Notes: generated from the letters alone by a model not told the origin. A DNA stretch of 26,742 bases from an uncultured Anaerococcus sp. (GCA_943913325.1 CALTXP010000016.1:1-26742); one strand, 5' to 3'. Positions 1 to 7,778 are shown, counted from the stretch's first letter. Translations and numbers: made by a program.

Positions 1-42
1 CAAGGAGAAAAGTAAATTAATTTGCTTTTCTCCTTGACTTTT
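1..42 (+). terminator. Rho-independent terminator of an upstream gene
   Basis: Perfect 12-bp inverted repeat (CAAGGAGAAAAG at 1-12, CTTTTCTCCTTG at 25-36), extended inward by AT pairs and one G-T pair almost to the centre, and followed by ACTTTTGTT. The gene it would terminate lies outside the window. The T-run is short, so this could also be a bidirectional or processing hairpin. Confidence 0.6.
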
Positions 43-136
43 GTTAGCAGGTTTTTATGCCTAAAACTCGATAAATTTTTAAATAAAGATAAAATATTTA
101 TAAGTTTAAGATATGAAAGTTAGTAAAGGAATTAAT

Positions 137-583
137 ATGAAAACCAGACTTATGAATATGATAAAAATAAAAAATGAAGCTACTAATGAAGTAGTAGTTC
201 TAGATAAGATCAAGAAAGAGGGCTGGGAAGGTCTTACTTTTCCAGGTGGCAAGGTAGAAGAAGATGAAACTTTGATAGATGCTGCCATAAGAGAAGCCAA
301 AGAAGAAACAGGTTTAGATATCAGTAATCTTAAATTTTGTGGTTTTATTACATGGATAAGTAATGACAAAAAGGATGTAGGACTTTTATATGAGACTAGT
401 AGTTTTGCTGGAGATCTTGTTCCAGAAAATAGAGAAGGTCACTTATCTTGGATTAACTATGATGAATTTAAAAAAATGGATGGAATGAGTTGGTCTATGG
501 ATAAGATATTTAAGATCTATGAAGGAGAATACCAGGAAGTATTTTGGGACTTTAACACAGATGAAATTAAATATATAAGATAA
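137..583 (+). CDS. NUDIX hydrolase, MutT/8-oxo-dGTP diphosphatase-like
   Basis: A cytosolic NUDIX-fold pyrophosphohydrolase, probably cleaving a nucleoside triphosphate or related nucleotide to monophosphate and pyrophosphate. The 148 residues contain a complete Nudix box at residues 38-60: G38, E44, then REAKEETGL (R52, E53, E56, E57, G59), the Mg2+-binding helix. Length is typical of stand-alone MutT-type enzymes. I chose ATG at 137 because AAGGA lies six bases upstream; an in-frame ATG at 113 has no convincing ribosome site. The Trp- and Phe-rich C-terminal half resembles 8-oxo-dGTP diphosphatases of Firmicutes, but Nudix substrate cannot be assigned from the box alone. It stands alone: a terminator precedes it, and a strong promoter for the ABC operon follows. 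Confidence 0.85.
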   Translation: MKTRLMNMIKIKNEATNEVVVLDKIKKEGWEGLTFPGGKVEEDETLIDAAIREAKEETGLDISNLKFCGFITWISNDKKDVGLLYETSSFAGDLVPENREGHLSWINYDEFKKMDGMSWSMDKIFKIYEGEYQEVFWDFNTDEIKYIR

Positions 584-661
584 ATAAGAAGTTCATTTAA
601 AAATTTTATATTTAAAACAATGATCAATTTTCCTTAAAAAATATATTATATATAAGCTTTG

Positions 662-690
662 TTGTATTGATAAAATAAAGATGTTATAAT
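662..690 (+). promoter_or_regulatory. SigA-type promoter of the ABC export operon
   Basis: TTGTAT at 662-667, a 17-base spacer, and a perfect TATAAT at 685-690. The predicted leader to the ATG at 777 is about 80 bases and contains a second TATAAT (751-756) without a good -35 box. Confidence 0.65.
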
Positions 691-776
691 TTTCTTATAG
701 GTGTATGGCTAATAACATAACACTACACATTTTCTATATATTTAAAATATTATAATAGCTAAAATAAGGAGTACTT

Positions 777-1481
777 ATGGCGCTTATAGAAGTTAATGAT
801 TTAAAAAAATATTATAAAGTAGGAGATAATATAATAAAGGCTCTAGATGGTATCAATCTTGATATAAATAAGGGTGAATTTATTGCACTGCTTGGAACTA
901 GTGGATCTGGAAAATCCACCTTATTAAATTTGCTGGCAGGACTTGAGTATCCTACACGTGGCACTATCAAATATGGTAATATCATTCTTAATGAACTAAA
1001 AGAAACTCAGATTACAAAGTTTAGGAATCTTAATATAGGTTTTGTCTTTCAATCATACAATCTTTTGCCTTATCTTACAGCATGGGAGAATGTATCCCTC
1101 CCGCTTACATTTAAGGGAATAGGAGTAGATGAAAGAAAAGAGGAGGCATATAAGATTTTAAAAGAAGTTGGTCTTGCTAATAGGATGAATAATAAGCCTA
1201 ATGAATTATCAGGTGGACAACAACAGAGAGTTTCTATAGCTAGGGCTTTTGTAGGTACTCCAAAGATAATTTTTGCCGATGAGCCTACAGGTAATCTAGA
1301 TACCAAGACGAGTTTTGAAGTCATGCAGCTTATAAAAGATATTACAGGTGAAAATGATCAGACTTTTATAATGGTAACTCATGATGATGAAATGACAGAA
1401 TTTGCAGACAGAACTTTATTTATGAGAGATGGAAAGATACAAACAATACATAAAAATTTAACAATTGATGAGGTTTTATAA
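777..1481 (+). CDS. ABC transporter ATP-binding protein, MacB/LolD type
   Basis: Cytoplasmic ATPase subunit that would power the FtsX-type permease encoded two genes downstream. All nucleotide-binding signatures are intact in 234 residues: Walker A GTSGSGKST (40-48), Q-loop Gln92 in VFQSYNLLP, LSGGQ signature (144-148), Walker B IIFADEPT with Glu169, D-loop GNLD (172-175) and switch His202 in MVTHD. The spacing and the FQSYNLLP/DEPTGNLD wording are those of the MacB/LolD/FtsE family, which work by mechanotransmission across the membrane rather than classical import. AAGGAG at 766-771 sits five bases before the ATG. The stop is one base from the next start, so translation is probably coupled. 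Substrate unknown: candidates are a peptide, a lipoprotein or an antimicrobial compound. Confidence 0.92.
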   Translation: MALIEVNDLKKYYKVGDNIIKALDGINLDINKGEFIALLGTSGSGKSTLLNLLAGLEYPTRGTIKYGNIILNELKETQITKFRNLNIGFVFQSYNLLPYLTAWENVSLPLTFKGIGVDERKEEAYKILKEVGLANRMNNKPNELSGGQQQRVSIARAFVGTPKIIFADEPTGNLDTKTSFEVMQLIKDITGENDQTFIMVTHDDEMTEFADRTLFMRDGKIQTIHKNLTIDEVL

Positions 1482-1482
1482 A

Positions 1483-2532
1483 ATGACTTACTACCAACAA
1501 ACTAATACTCAAAAAGATGATGAGCAAACTTTAAATGAACAAGCTCAAGATAATGATCAACAAGCAGTGCAAATGAAAAATCAACCAAAGCTTATACTTT
1601 CAAACTATAGTCTTAACCCTAAAACTGTGGAGGCGGGCAGTGATTTTAACTTATCACTTAGTCTCTATAATACCAATGCAAAAAATACTATATATAATTT
1701 AAAAGTTACTATAGATCAACAGCTAGCATCTCAACCTCAAGCTAGTGGAGAAAATAATGCTATGGTAAGTGATGGATCAGTATTTACTCCAAATAATACA
1801 TCCAATTCCTTTTATGTATCTGCCCTATACCCATGGAATACTGCAGCTAGAAATATTTCTATGAATGTTAATCCAAATGCTGTTGCAGGAAACTACGTTA
1901 TAGGACTTACTTTGGAATATGAAGATTATTTGGGAAATCAATATCAAACAAAAGAATCCATAGGAATACCAGTTGTTCAAAGGGCAAATGTGACCTTAGG
2001 AGAGGTCAAACATGATGATCTTGTAGTAGGAAGCCCAAATCAAGTTTCTGTAAATATCTACAATACAGGAAAAGATAATCTAAATACCTTTATGATTGAT
2101 GTAATTGGTAAGGGATTTAGCATAGATAATGATAGAAAATTTATAGGTAATTTTAACTCTGGAACTACAGAAAATTTTACTTTTAATGTAACTCCAGAAG
2201 ATGAAGGTCCAGTTAAGGGCAGAATTCTCCTAACTTATGAGGATTCTGCAGGAAATGTTCATAGTCAAACTGAGGACTTTAAGGCAGAAGCAACATCTAT
2301 GGATGCTGGAGAAGAAGAAGGGATGACTACTGACCCAGAAACAGGAGAAATGATTCCTGTAGATGGAGGAGCGGATAATGATATGCCAGCAGAAAATAAT
2401 AGGGGAGTATTAAAATCACCATTTTTCTGGATTGGCCTTGTTGTAATTATTGCTTTAATAGCTCTACTAATAAAAAAACATAAGAAAAATAAAAAGGATG
2501 AGGAGTTGATTATAGACGATGAGGATATCTGA
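1483..2532 (+). CDS. COG1361/CARDB-like Ig-fold protein with C-terminal membrane anchor
   Basis: Probable partner of the flanking ABC ATPase and permease. The 349-residue protein has a Gln/Asp-rich N-terminal stretch (about 1-35), then two repeated beta-sandwich units. Each opens with a pattern like LxLSNYSLNPKTVEAGSDFN or LGEVKHDDLVVGSPNQ, followed by an N-T-G/N-A turn, as in COG1361/CARDB domains. An acidic linker (about 275-305) leads to a single membrane segment (about 312-330) and a Lys-rich then acidic tail. Start: ATG at 1483 is preceded by GAGG at 1470-1473; the earlier TTG/ATG at 1465/1468 overlap that site. Oddly, no N-terminal signal peptide is visible, although the domain type is normally extracellular and the KKHKKNKK after the helix predicts N-out topology. 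It sits where a MacA-like adaptor gene would be expected. Function not established. Confidence 0.75.
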   Translation: MTYYQQTNTQKDDEQTLNEQAQDNDQQAVQMKNQPKLILSNYSLNPKTVEAGSDFNLSLSLYNTNAKNTIYNLKVTIDQQLASQPQASGENNAMVSDGSVFTPNNTSNSFYVSALYPWNTAARNISMNVNPNAVAGNYVIGLTLEYEDYLGNQYQTKESIGIPVVQRANVTLGEVKHDDLVVGSPNQVSVNIYNTGKDNLNTFMIDVIGKGFSIDNDRKFIGNFNSGTTENFTFNVTPEDEGPVKGRILLTYEDSAGNVHSQTEDFKAEATSMDAGEEEGMTTDPETGEMIPVDGGADNDMPAENNRGVLKSPFFWIGLVVIIALIALLIKKHKKNKKDEELIIDDEDI

Positions 2533-3910
2533 TAGATTTATAATGGCACTTAGAAATCTTTGGCGTCGTAAATCTAGGACTATCCTTACTATCTTGTCAG
2601 TAGTGATAGGATCTACTTCTATAATTTTAATGCTAGCTTTTGCTCAAGGAATCTCCAATAGTCAAAAAGAGATGATAGGATCTTTTCAAGGACTTACTAC
2701 TATTGATGTTATGGATGGATCTGGTAAAGATAATCTTGATATTAATGATAGTATTATAAATAAATTAAAAAGAGTAGATCATGTCAAAGCTGTTGTGCCA
2801 AGTAAGAATTTATATGTAGACTTTAAGATAGCTGATACTGAAGATTATAGTATGGAAGGTTCTATAAATGTAATCCCAGATGATATTTTATCTTTAATAA
2901 GTCAAGACGATTTAGAATGGGGTAATATTCCAAATCCAAGTGATGATGATAAGATCTTATTAAGTTCAAATGCATCTGCTAATAAGATTACAGCTATGGC
3001 TGATGGAATGTCTATGGAGCCTGTAGATGATTTTGACTACCAAGCACATAAATACTTTTTGCGACTAGGTTGGCAAGATGAAAGTGAAGATGATGGTGTC
3101 AACTTTGGCAATGAAGAAAATAATGAGAATCCAGATAGCTCTAATCCAAAAGAGGATAGCAATAAAGCTGAATCTATAGATGTTCCTATAGAATTAGCGG
3201 GTAAATTAAATAGTTCTTCATTTTTAGATGGCTGGGGTTCTTATATATCTGAAAGTACCTATAAAAAATTAAAAGAAGAAGATAAAAAATTGGCATCACC
3301 AAGTTTAAATCAAAATTTTGACGAAAAGGGTAATCCAATAGAAGAAGCTGATAATAAGATAAAGTTTGATAGCTTGCAAGTAATAGTAGATGATACAGAA
3401 AATGTATCAGAGACAGAGAAAGCTATAAGAGAACTAGGGTATCAAACGAATTCTATGGCTGAAGCTAGCGAAGAAGTAGAGAATTCTACTAGAAATATTA
3501 TGTTAATACTTGGAGGAATTGGTTCAATTGCCTTTATAGTGTCCGCTATTGGTATCATAAATACAATGCTTATGAGTATTTATGAAAGACAAAAAGAAAT
3601 TGGTGTAATGAAAGTAATAGGAGCCAGTGTATCTGATATTCAAACTATGTTCTTAATAGAATCTGGTTTTATAGGCTTTTTTGGAGGAATATTAGGGCTA
3701 TTAATATCCTTACTAGCTGGAAAGATCATTAATGGAGCCTTTGTTGGTATGAATGATCTAGGTATAGATGCAGGTAAGATAATTATAATTCCCCTATGGC
3801 TTGGACTAGTAGGGGTAGGATTTTCTGCTCTAGTAGGAGTCTTGGCAGGATATCTGCCAGCAAGACGAGCTACAAAATTATCAGCTATAGATGCGCTTAG
3901 GTCAAATTAA
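2519..3910 (+). CDS. ABC transporter permease, MacB/FtsX family
   Basis: Membrane subunit of the export system, 463 residues. The N-terminus MRISDRFIMALRNLWRRKSR followed by a hydrophobic helix (about 21-43) is the MacB_PCD signature. A large extracytoplasmic domain follows, then the FtsX domain with three helices (about 326-350, 378-404 and 421-448), including the ERQKEIGVMKVIGAS motif and the terminal PARRATKLSAIDALR. Within the external domain, residues about 187-222 form a Glu/Asp/Asn/Ser-rich insert that looks disordered and is not typical. The start overlaps the upstream gene by 14 bases, with AGGAG at 2501-2505 a little far upstream (13 bases), suggesting translational coupling. MacB-type permeases act as dimers with two ATPase subunits. 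Confidence 0.9.
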   Translation: MRISDRFIMALRNLWRRKSRTILTILSVVIGSTSIILMLAFAQGISNSQKEMIGSFQGLTTIDVMDGSGKDNLDINDSIINKLKRVDHVKAVVPSKNLYVDFKIADTEDYSMEGSINVIPDDILSLISQDDLEWGNIPNPSDDDKILLSSNASANKITAMADGMSMEPVDDFDYQAHKYFLRLGWQDESEDDGVNFGNEENNENPDSSNPKEDSNKAESIDVPIELAGKLNSSSFLDGWGSYISESTYKKLKEEDKKLASPSLNQNFDEKGNPIEEADNKIKFDSLQVIVDDTENVSETEKAIRELGYQTNSMAEASEEVENSTRNIMLILGGIGSIAFIVSAIGIINTMLMSIYERQKEIGVMKVIGASVSDIQTMFLIESGFIGFFGGILGLLISLLAGKIINGAFVGMNDLGIDAGKIIIIPLWLGLVGVGFSALVGVLAGYLPARRATKLSAIDALRSN

Positions 3911-3920
3911 GGAGAAAATC

Positions 3921-5105
3921 ATGAAAAACAAGAATTTAGCAGTAATTATACTTGCACTAGCTTTAGTAGGCTGTGGCAATGATAAAACACCAACTCCACC
4001 ACCAGCAAAGGATAATACAGAAAATACTGAAAAGGTGGAAACTAGTAACGGTAAAGAAGTTGAAGTAGAAGAAAAAGATAAGGAAGAAAAGAAAGATGAC
4101 TCAAAAGATTCTAAGCCAAAAGAGTCATCTTCAAAAGATGAAGAAAGTACAGTAATACCAGTATCTCAAAAGAAAAAATCATCCGATAAAGATAATACTT
4201 ATGATGATCAAAAAGATTTGTCCAAAGATTTATTCTATCTGCCAGGTATTTCTCTTGTAAAACTTAATGATGATGGAAAAGTGACTGATGAAGATGGCAA
4301 TGTTAAACCTAGCCAAGCTATTAGTTTTGATAAATATGTAAAATATTCAAATAATATAATAGTAGAAGAAAATCCTAGCACATACACGAACTATATCTAT
4401 AGGGTAGTCGGAGATAAAAAAACACTCTTGTATGAATTTAAAAAAGGAGAGGATTTTAAGCCTTTAGGACTTATAGGAGATAAGATCTATGGAATTTATA
4501 ATAAAAGTGGTTTTGACGAAGAAACTGCTACTTATAATATAGATAAAGAAGACTCTGGGATTTATCTAGTAGATCTATCTAAAGGAGAGCTAAAAGGATT
4601 TACTAATACGAAAGGTCAAGATATAGATAAGGCAGCGGTGATTGATGGAGAATTAAGATATACAGTAATTGATACAACTGGAGAAGAAGAATCTACATCT
4701 ACACTATATTCCCTAGATACTGGCAAAGACTATGACCAAGAACCAGAAGCACTAGATAAAGACTTTGCTATATCAGATTTATATGCTGCTAAATATTTTG
4801 AAGATGGTAAAGCAGTCTATAAATTCTTTGTATCAGATGGGGATAATATTATGGTAAATGATAAAAGCTTTACTCACTATGATATAAGTGAAGCGGATCA
4901 AGATTTTGTAGGTAAAAATCTATTTACTTTATCATATAAAAATGGAGAAGAGTATAATCCTTTCTTATATCATTTAAAGATCGAAAATTTTATGACATCT
5001 GATGTGGTATTGGATGAAGATATCAAAGGGATTAAATTATTAGATGGAAAATTATATTATATATCAGCAGATGATAAAATAAAATCTGTTGATTTAGCTT
5101 TATAG
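3921..5105 (+). CDS. Lipoprotein of the ABC export operon, beta-propeller-like
   Basis: Exported lipoprotein: a short basic N-terminus, hydrophobic core and lipobox LVGC with lipidated Cys18. Residues about 19-90 are a Lys/Glu/Asp/Ser linker, typical of a spacer through the cell wall. The remaining 300 residues are rich in repeated strand patterns such as GDKIYGIY and DGKLYYISADDKI, suggesting a propeller-like fold; I do not recognise a named family. It is the last gene of the operon (stop of the permease 10 bases upstream). AAGGAG at 3909-3914 places the start at ATG 3921, not at in-frame codons further upstream. It shares a middle segment with the next lipoprotein (LLYEFKKGEDFKPLG versus TIYEFKAGEEIFPIG), so the two are paralogues. 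A role in substrate capture or envelope sensing for the transporter is inferred from position only. Confidence 0.8.
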   Translation: MKNKNLAVIILALALVGCGNDKTPTPPPAKDNTENTEKVETSNGKEVEVEEKDKEEKKDDSKDSKPKESSSKDEESTVIPVSQKKKSSDKDNTYDDQKDLSKDLFYLPGISLVKLNDDGKVTDEDGNVKPSQAISFDKYVKYSNNIIVEENPSTYTNYIYRVVGDKKTLLYEFKKGEDFKPLGLIGDKIYGIYNKSGFDEETATYNIDKEDSGIYLVDLSKGELKGFTNTKGQDIDKAAVIDGELRYTVIDTTGEEESTSTLYSLDTGKDYDQEPEALDKDFAISDLYAAKYFEDGKAVYKFFVSDGDNIMVNDKSFTHYDISEADQDFVGKNLFTLSYKNGEEYNPFLYHLKIENFMTSDVVLDEDIKGIKLLDGKLYYISADDKIKSVDLAL

Positions 5106-5140
5106 ATATTAGCTATTAAGAACTATTTAGTGTATTTCTC

Positions 5141-5236
5141 AGACTGTTGACAATAACCATTTTGACCCAAACGTAGTGATCGGATAAATCTAATGATATA
5201 ACTATAATTATTCATAGTTTTGCAACAGCTTTTTTC
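5141..5236. repeat. TGTTGCAA-family inverted-repeat element containing an ATTTCGACC-type motif
   Basis: Left arm AGACTGTTGACAA (5141-5153) and right arm TTTTGCAACAG plus a T-run (5218-5235) are imperfect inverted repeats around a core. The core (5158-5191) is a degenerate copy of the CATTTCGACC...CGGAGAAATCT repeat found three times near hydE/hydF. It may terminate the ABC operon, though the loop is long for a terminator. Confidence 0.45.
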
Positions 5237-5248
5237 TATTTTTCATAG

Positions 5249-5260
5249 TATAATATAATT
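5249..5260 (+). promoter_or_regulatory. -10 box abutting the start codon (probable leaderless transcript)
   Basis: TATAAT at 5249-5254, with a second overlapping copy at 5254-5259, ends six bases before ATG 5261. The predicted transcription start falls on or next to the start codon, and no Shine-Dalgarno sequence is present. No convincing -35 hexamer is seen. Confidence 0.5.
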
Positions 5261-6175
5261 ATGAAAAAATTTAAGATATTGTTAGGATTTTTAATATTTT
5301 TCCTTGTAGCTTGTTCTAATGATACTTCAAATGCAAGCTTAACAGGAGATCCAATAGATACTAATAAGGTGCAAGTATATTACGATCCAATAGATAAAAA
5401 GTTAGTGAAATTTAATCCAAATGGTAATACTAGTGATATCATAAATCCAGGAGAAAGCCAATTTGCTTATGATATAGATAATGCAGACAATGTTTTTGTA
5501 ACGGGAGATAGTAAAAATCATAAGTATAAGCTTATAAGAATTAATGGAGAGGAAATAGAAACTATATATGAGTTTAAAGCTGGAGAAGAGATTTTCCCTA
5601 TAGGCTATAATTCTGGTGATATTTATTTCATACATAACTTTTATAATAAAAATGGCGAAGAAAAAGAAAAAAGAACTCTAAGCTTAATTAATATAGAAAC
5701 ACTTGAAATAACTGATATAGATAGTGTAAAAGGGCTTTTAGCAGATGGAGTAGTAAGTCCTAATAATATATATTATACAATATATAATAATGAAAATAAC
5801 TACTATGAACTTTACAGAAAGTCTATAAAAGAAGGCAAAAAAGGTGAAGCTGCAGAGTTAATAAGCGTAGGTTATCAAACTCCAGATCTATATTTATCAA
5901 AAGATCTATACAATGAAAAGGAAATAATGAGCCTATATGCGTCAGATGAAGATAGAATCTATTCTAAAGAAAAATCTTGGGATAAGTTTGGGGCAAATTA
6001 TTTCAAGCCATCAACAGTTATAGGTATAGATAAAAATGCTAATAAAACCATGAATATAAGCTTTATAGAAAAGAGAAATAAAGAGAAGGTAAATGAAGTT
6101 GATGATGTAGTGGGCATTCGTTTTGAAAATGACTCCATAGTTGTTGCTACAAAATCTGGTGCAAGTAAGTACTAA
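5261..6175 (+). CDS. Lipoprotein, paralogue of the ABC-operon lipoprotein
   Basis: 304-residue exported lipoprotein with signal MKKFKILLGFLIFFLVAC and lipidated Cys18. It lacks the long charged linker of its upstream neighbour but shares the later strand-rich segment (IETIYEFKAGEEIFPIGYNSGDIYFIH corresponds to LLYEFKKGEDFKPLGLIGDKIYGIY), so it is best read as a diverged tandem duplicate. Extracellular beta-propeller-like fold is an inference from repeated short strands ending in D-x-I-Y-x-I. The start is fixed by the lipoprotein signal, yet no ribosome-binding site precedes it and a -10 box lies six bases away, so translation probably starts on a leaderless mRNA. It converges on the minus-strand methyltransferase gene 12 bases downstream. 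Confidence 0.8.
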   Translation: MKKFKILLGFLIFFLVACSNDTSNASLTGDPIDTNKVQVYYDPIDKKLVKFNPNGNTSDIINPGESQFAYDIDNADNVFVTGDSKNHKYKLIRINGEEIETIYEFKAGEEIFPIGYNSGDIYFIHNFYNKNGEEKEKRTLSLINIETLEITDIDSVKGLLADGVVSPNNIYYTIYNNENNYYELYRKSIKEGKKGEAAELISVGYQTPDLYLSKDLYNEKEIMSLYASDEDRIYSKEKSWDKFGANYFKPSTVIGIDKNANKTMNISFIEKRNKEKVNEVDDVVGIRFENDSIVVATKSGASKY

Positions 6176-6187
6176 AAAAGCCAGAAA

Positions 6188-6733
6188 TTAAACTTTGTGG
6201 CCTATAAGCATTACATGAGGTGGATTATTTATTTTATTTGTAAAAGCTAGTTTTAAAACTGTATATTTTTTATAATCTAAATCTTTTAAAAACTCATTGA
6301 TTTTTAAAGATTCTATTTTACCTGCAGGATGACCCGGATAGATAGTAATAATAATCTTTCCCCTAGGACTTAAAAGTTCTAGGGATTTTTTTATTGCACT
6401 AATAGTAGATTTCCAATTAGTAGTGATATTTTTATCTCCCCTTGGCAAGTATCCTAGGTTAAAAATAAATAAATCAACTTTTTTATCAATGTACTTATCA
6501 ATATTTGCATGGCTATCTAGAATAAAATTAAACTTTGGCTCATCTCCTATTAAAGCTAGGGTATTTTTCTTAGCTAGCTCTTGTATATCAAAGGCAAAAA
6601 CTTTCGTGGCTTTTGTATTTTCTAAAATGAATTTAGAATCATTGCCATTTCCAGCAGTCATATCGACTGCTATATTTATATTTTCATCTTTTAAGATTAA
6701 CTCTTTTACTATTTCAGTTGCATGATCTATCAT
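6188..6733 (-). CDS. mnmM: tRNA wobble-uridine methyltransferase, MnmM/YtqB family
   Basis: Class I S-adenosylmethionine methyltransferase of 181 residues. Motif I AVDMTAGNGNDS and the following acidic strand end VFAFDIQE bind the cofactor. NLGYLPRGDK and the later IITIYPGHPAGK and NNPPHVMLI blocks are hallmarks of the YtqB family (formerly putative rRNA methylase). That family is now known as MnmM, which methylates 5-aminomethyl-2-thiouridine at the wobble position of certain tRNAs. Start: ATG overlaps the TAA of the immA-like gene as TAATG, implying translational coupling as third gene of the XRE-ImmA operon. That placement is unusual for what is normally a housekeeping tRNA modification gene. 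The family assignment is good; the substrate is taken from the family. Confidence 0.85.
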   Translation of the reverse strand: MIDHATEIVKELILKDENINIAVDMTAGNGNDSKFILENTKATKVFAFDIQELAKKNTLALIGDEPKFNFILDSHANIDKYIDKKVDLFIFNLGYLPRGDKNITTNWKSTISAIKKSLELLSPRGKIIITIYPGHPAGKIESLKINEFLKDLDYKKYTVLKLAFTNKINNPPHVMLIGHKV

Positions 6734-7278
6734 TATAGGTTCCCATAAAGTTCATCTCTACCATCAATTTTAGTAAAAAATTTAGAATCGGCAATATTTT
6801 TATTTATTGGAAGTCCCATTCTATGCATTTCATTTAGCTTAAATATCATAAGATTTACATTAACATCATATAAACTTGCCAATTGCTGATAGGTGTACCC
6901 TTCTTTAATATCATTCATTAATTTTTTCTCATCTAAAAGCAAATGGGCAGCAAAAATATTAGCTTCAATTTCCATTTCAGTATTTATGTCAAAAAGTTCA
7001 TATTCAGCAATACCATCTTTCGCTTCTTTTTTATGGTAAATATCATGACCAAGCTCATGAGCCAAAACCATATTTATTATTCTTTCATCTACAAAGGGAT
7101 TATAAAATACAAAACGGTTGCGCATAATGATTTTATACATGCCTAAAATAGTAGTAGGTGTTTGAAAGGGAATTAAAAAAACTCCTCGACCCTGTAAAAT
7201 TTCTTTAGGATCTCGGCTTTTGTATTCTTTTATAAAATTTTGACTATCATAGTAGATTTTATTATAGGTGGATAGCAT
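6733..7278 (-). CDS. ImmA/IrrE-family metallo-endopeptidase
   Basis: Zinc protease of the COG2856 type, 181 residues, cytosolic. The HExxH motif is HELGH at residues 74-78, and the downstream EIEANIFAAHLLL (Glu105 the likely third metal ligand) completes the gluzincin-like signature. A C-terminal section (about 125-155) resembles the helix-turn-helix-like tail seen in these enzymes. Family members such as ImmA of ICEBs1 and IrrE/PprI of Deinococcus cleave a partner XRE repressor to relieve repression after DNA damage. Here the partner is the gene immediately upstream, whose TAA overlaps this ATG as TAATG; the next gene starts the same way. It therefore looks like the anti-repressor of the divergent Y-polymerase cassette. 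Cleavage of that repressor is inferred. Confidence 0.88.
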   Translation of the reverse strand: MLSTYNKIYYDSQNFIKEYKSRDPKEILQGRGVFLIPFQTPTTILGMYKIIMRNRFVFYNPFVDERIINMVLAHELGHDIYHKKEAKDGIAEYELFDINTEMEIEANIFAAHLLLDEKKLMNDIKEGYTYQQLASLYDVNVNLMIFKLNEMHRMGLPINKNIADSKFFTKIDGRDELYGNL

Positions 7279-7679
7279 TATTTCCTCTTGTTTGATCCGT
7301 ATTTTTTATTTTCGCTTTTTGCAATATAATAAGCCTCACTTATGGCATCTAGTATTGCTTTTTTATCCTTTTCTGGCAAATCACCACCAGCCATAAGCCC
7401 TATTACTCCTTGAACCATTTCTTCTGCATCACGGGCAGCAGCATTTCCATAACGCTCTCTAGCTGACAGGATAAAATCTTCTTCATCGGTTACTAGATAA
7501 TCGTGAGTGGTTTCCAAAGCCTTAGCCAAAGCATCATAAGTTTTTCTATACCTTGGCTTAGATTGACCTGATTCATATCGTGATATAGTTTTTAGGGAAA
7601 CATCACACATATTTGCAAGTTCTTCTTGGGTTATATTTTTTGATTCTCTTAGATCTTTTAATTTATTAGCAAATGCCAT
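7278..7679 (-). CDS. XRE-family repressor (ImmR/HdiR-like)
   Basis: 133-residue transcription regulator. The N-terminal lambda-repressor-like helix-turn-helix is clear: LKDLRESKNITQEELANMCDVSLKTISRYESG, about residues 7-40. The remainder is a charged helical tail (about 75-133) with no LexA-type autoprotease domain, consistent with reliance on the ImmA-like protease next door. AAGGAG lies five bases before the ATG at 7679. The gene heads a three-gene overlapping operon and is divergent from a Y-family polymerase gene. Four related dyads fill the shared 142-base promoter region, one only 13 bases from this ATG, so the protein probably represses both directions. Confidence 0.9.
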   Translation of the reverse strand: MAFANKLKDLRESKNITQEELANMCDVSLKTISRYESGQSKPRYRKTYDALAKALETTHDYLVTDEEDFILSARERYGNAAARDAEEMVQGVIGLMAGGDLPEKDKKAILDAISEAYYIAKSENKKYGSNKRK

Positions 7680-7691
7680 TATATCTCCTTG

Positions 7692-7708
7692 TAGTCACTA
7701 AAGGACTA
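7692..7708. promoter_or_regulatory. Operator-like dyad O1 in the XRE/polymerase promoter region
   Basis: TAGTC-N7-GACTA, a perfect 5-bp dyad centred at 7700. It overlaps the proposed -10 region of the minus-strand repressor operon (ATAATA at 7712-7707, with TTGTTC at 7735-7730 as the -35). Confidence 0.55.
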
Positions 7709-7726
7709 TTATTTTTAAAACTTTCC

Positions 7727-7755
7727 TTAGAACAAGACTTTTAATGTCTTATAAT
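7727..7755 (+). promoter_or_regulatory. Candidate promoter of the Y-family polymerase gene
   Basis: Perfect -10 TATAAT at 7750-7755 with a weak -35 TTAGAA (7727-7732) at 17 bases. Dyad O2 fills the spacer and O3 sits just downstream, an arrangement expected for repression. The -35 is poor, so confidence is moderate. Confidence 0.4.
7734..7750. promoter_or_regulatory. Operator-like dyad O2
   Basis: AAGAC-N7-GTCTT, a perfect 5-bp dyad centred at 7742 with AT-rich core TTTTAAT. The core resembles those of O3 and O4. Confidence 0.6.
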
Positions 7756-7763
7756 ATTTCAAA

Positions 7764-7778
7764 AGTCATTTAATGTCT
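7764..7778. promoter_or_regulatory. Operator-like dyad O3
   Basis: AGTC-ATTTAAT-GTCT centred at 7771, 29 bases from O2. One arm base deviates from symmetry; the right half and core match O2. Confidence 0.5.

Noticed and set aside
113..136. Earlier ATG for the NUDIX gene
   Set aside because: No ribosome site before it, whereas AAGGA is well placed for ATG 137.
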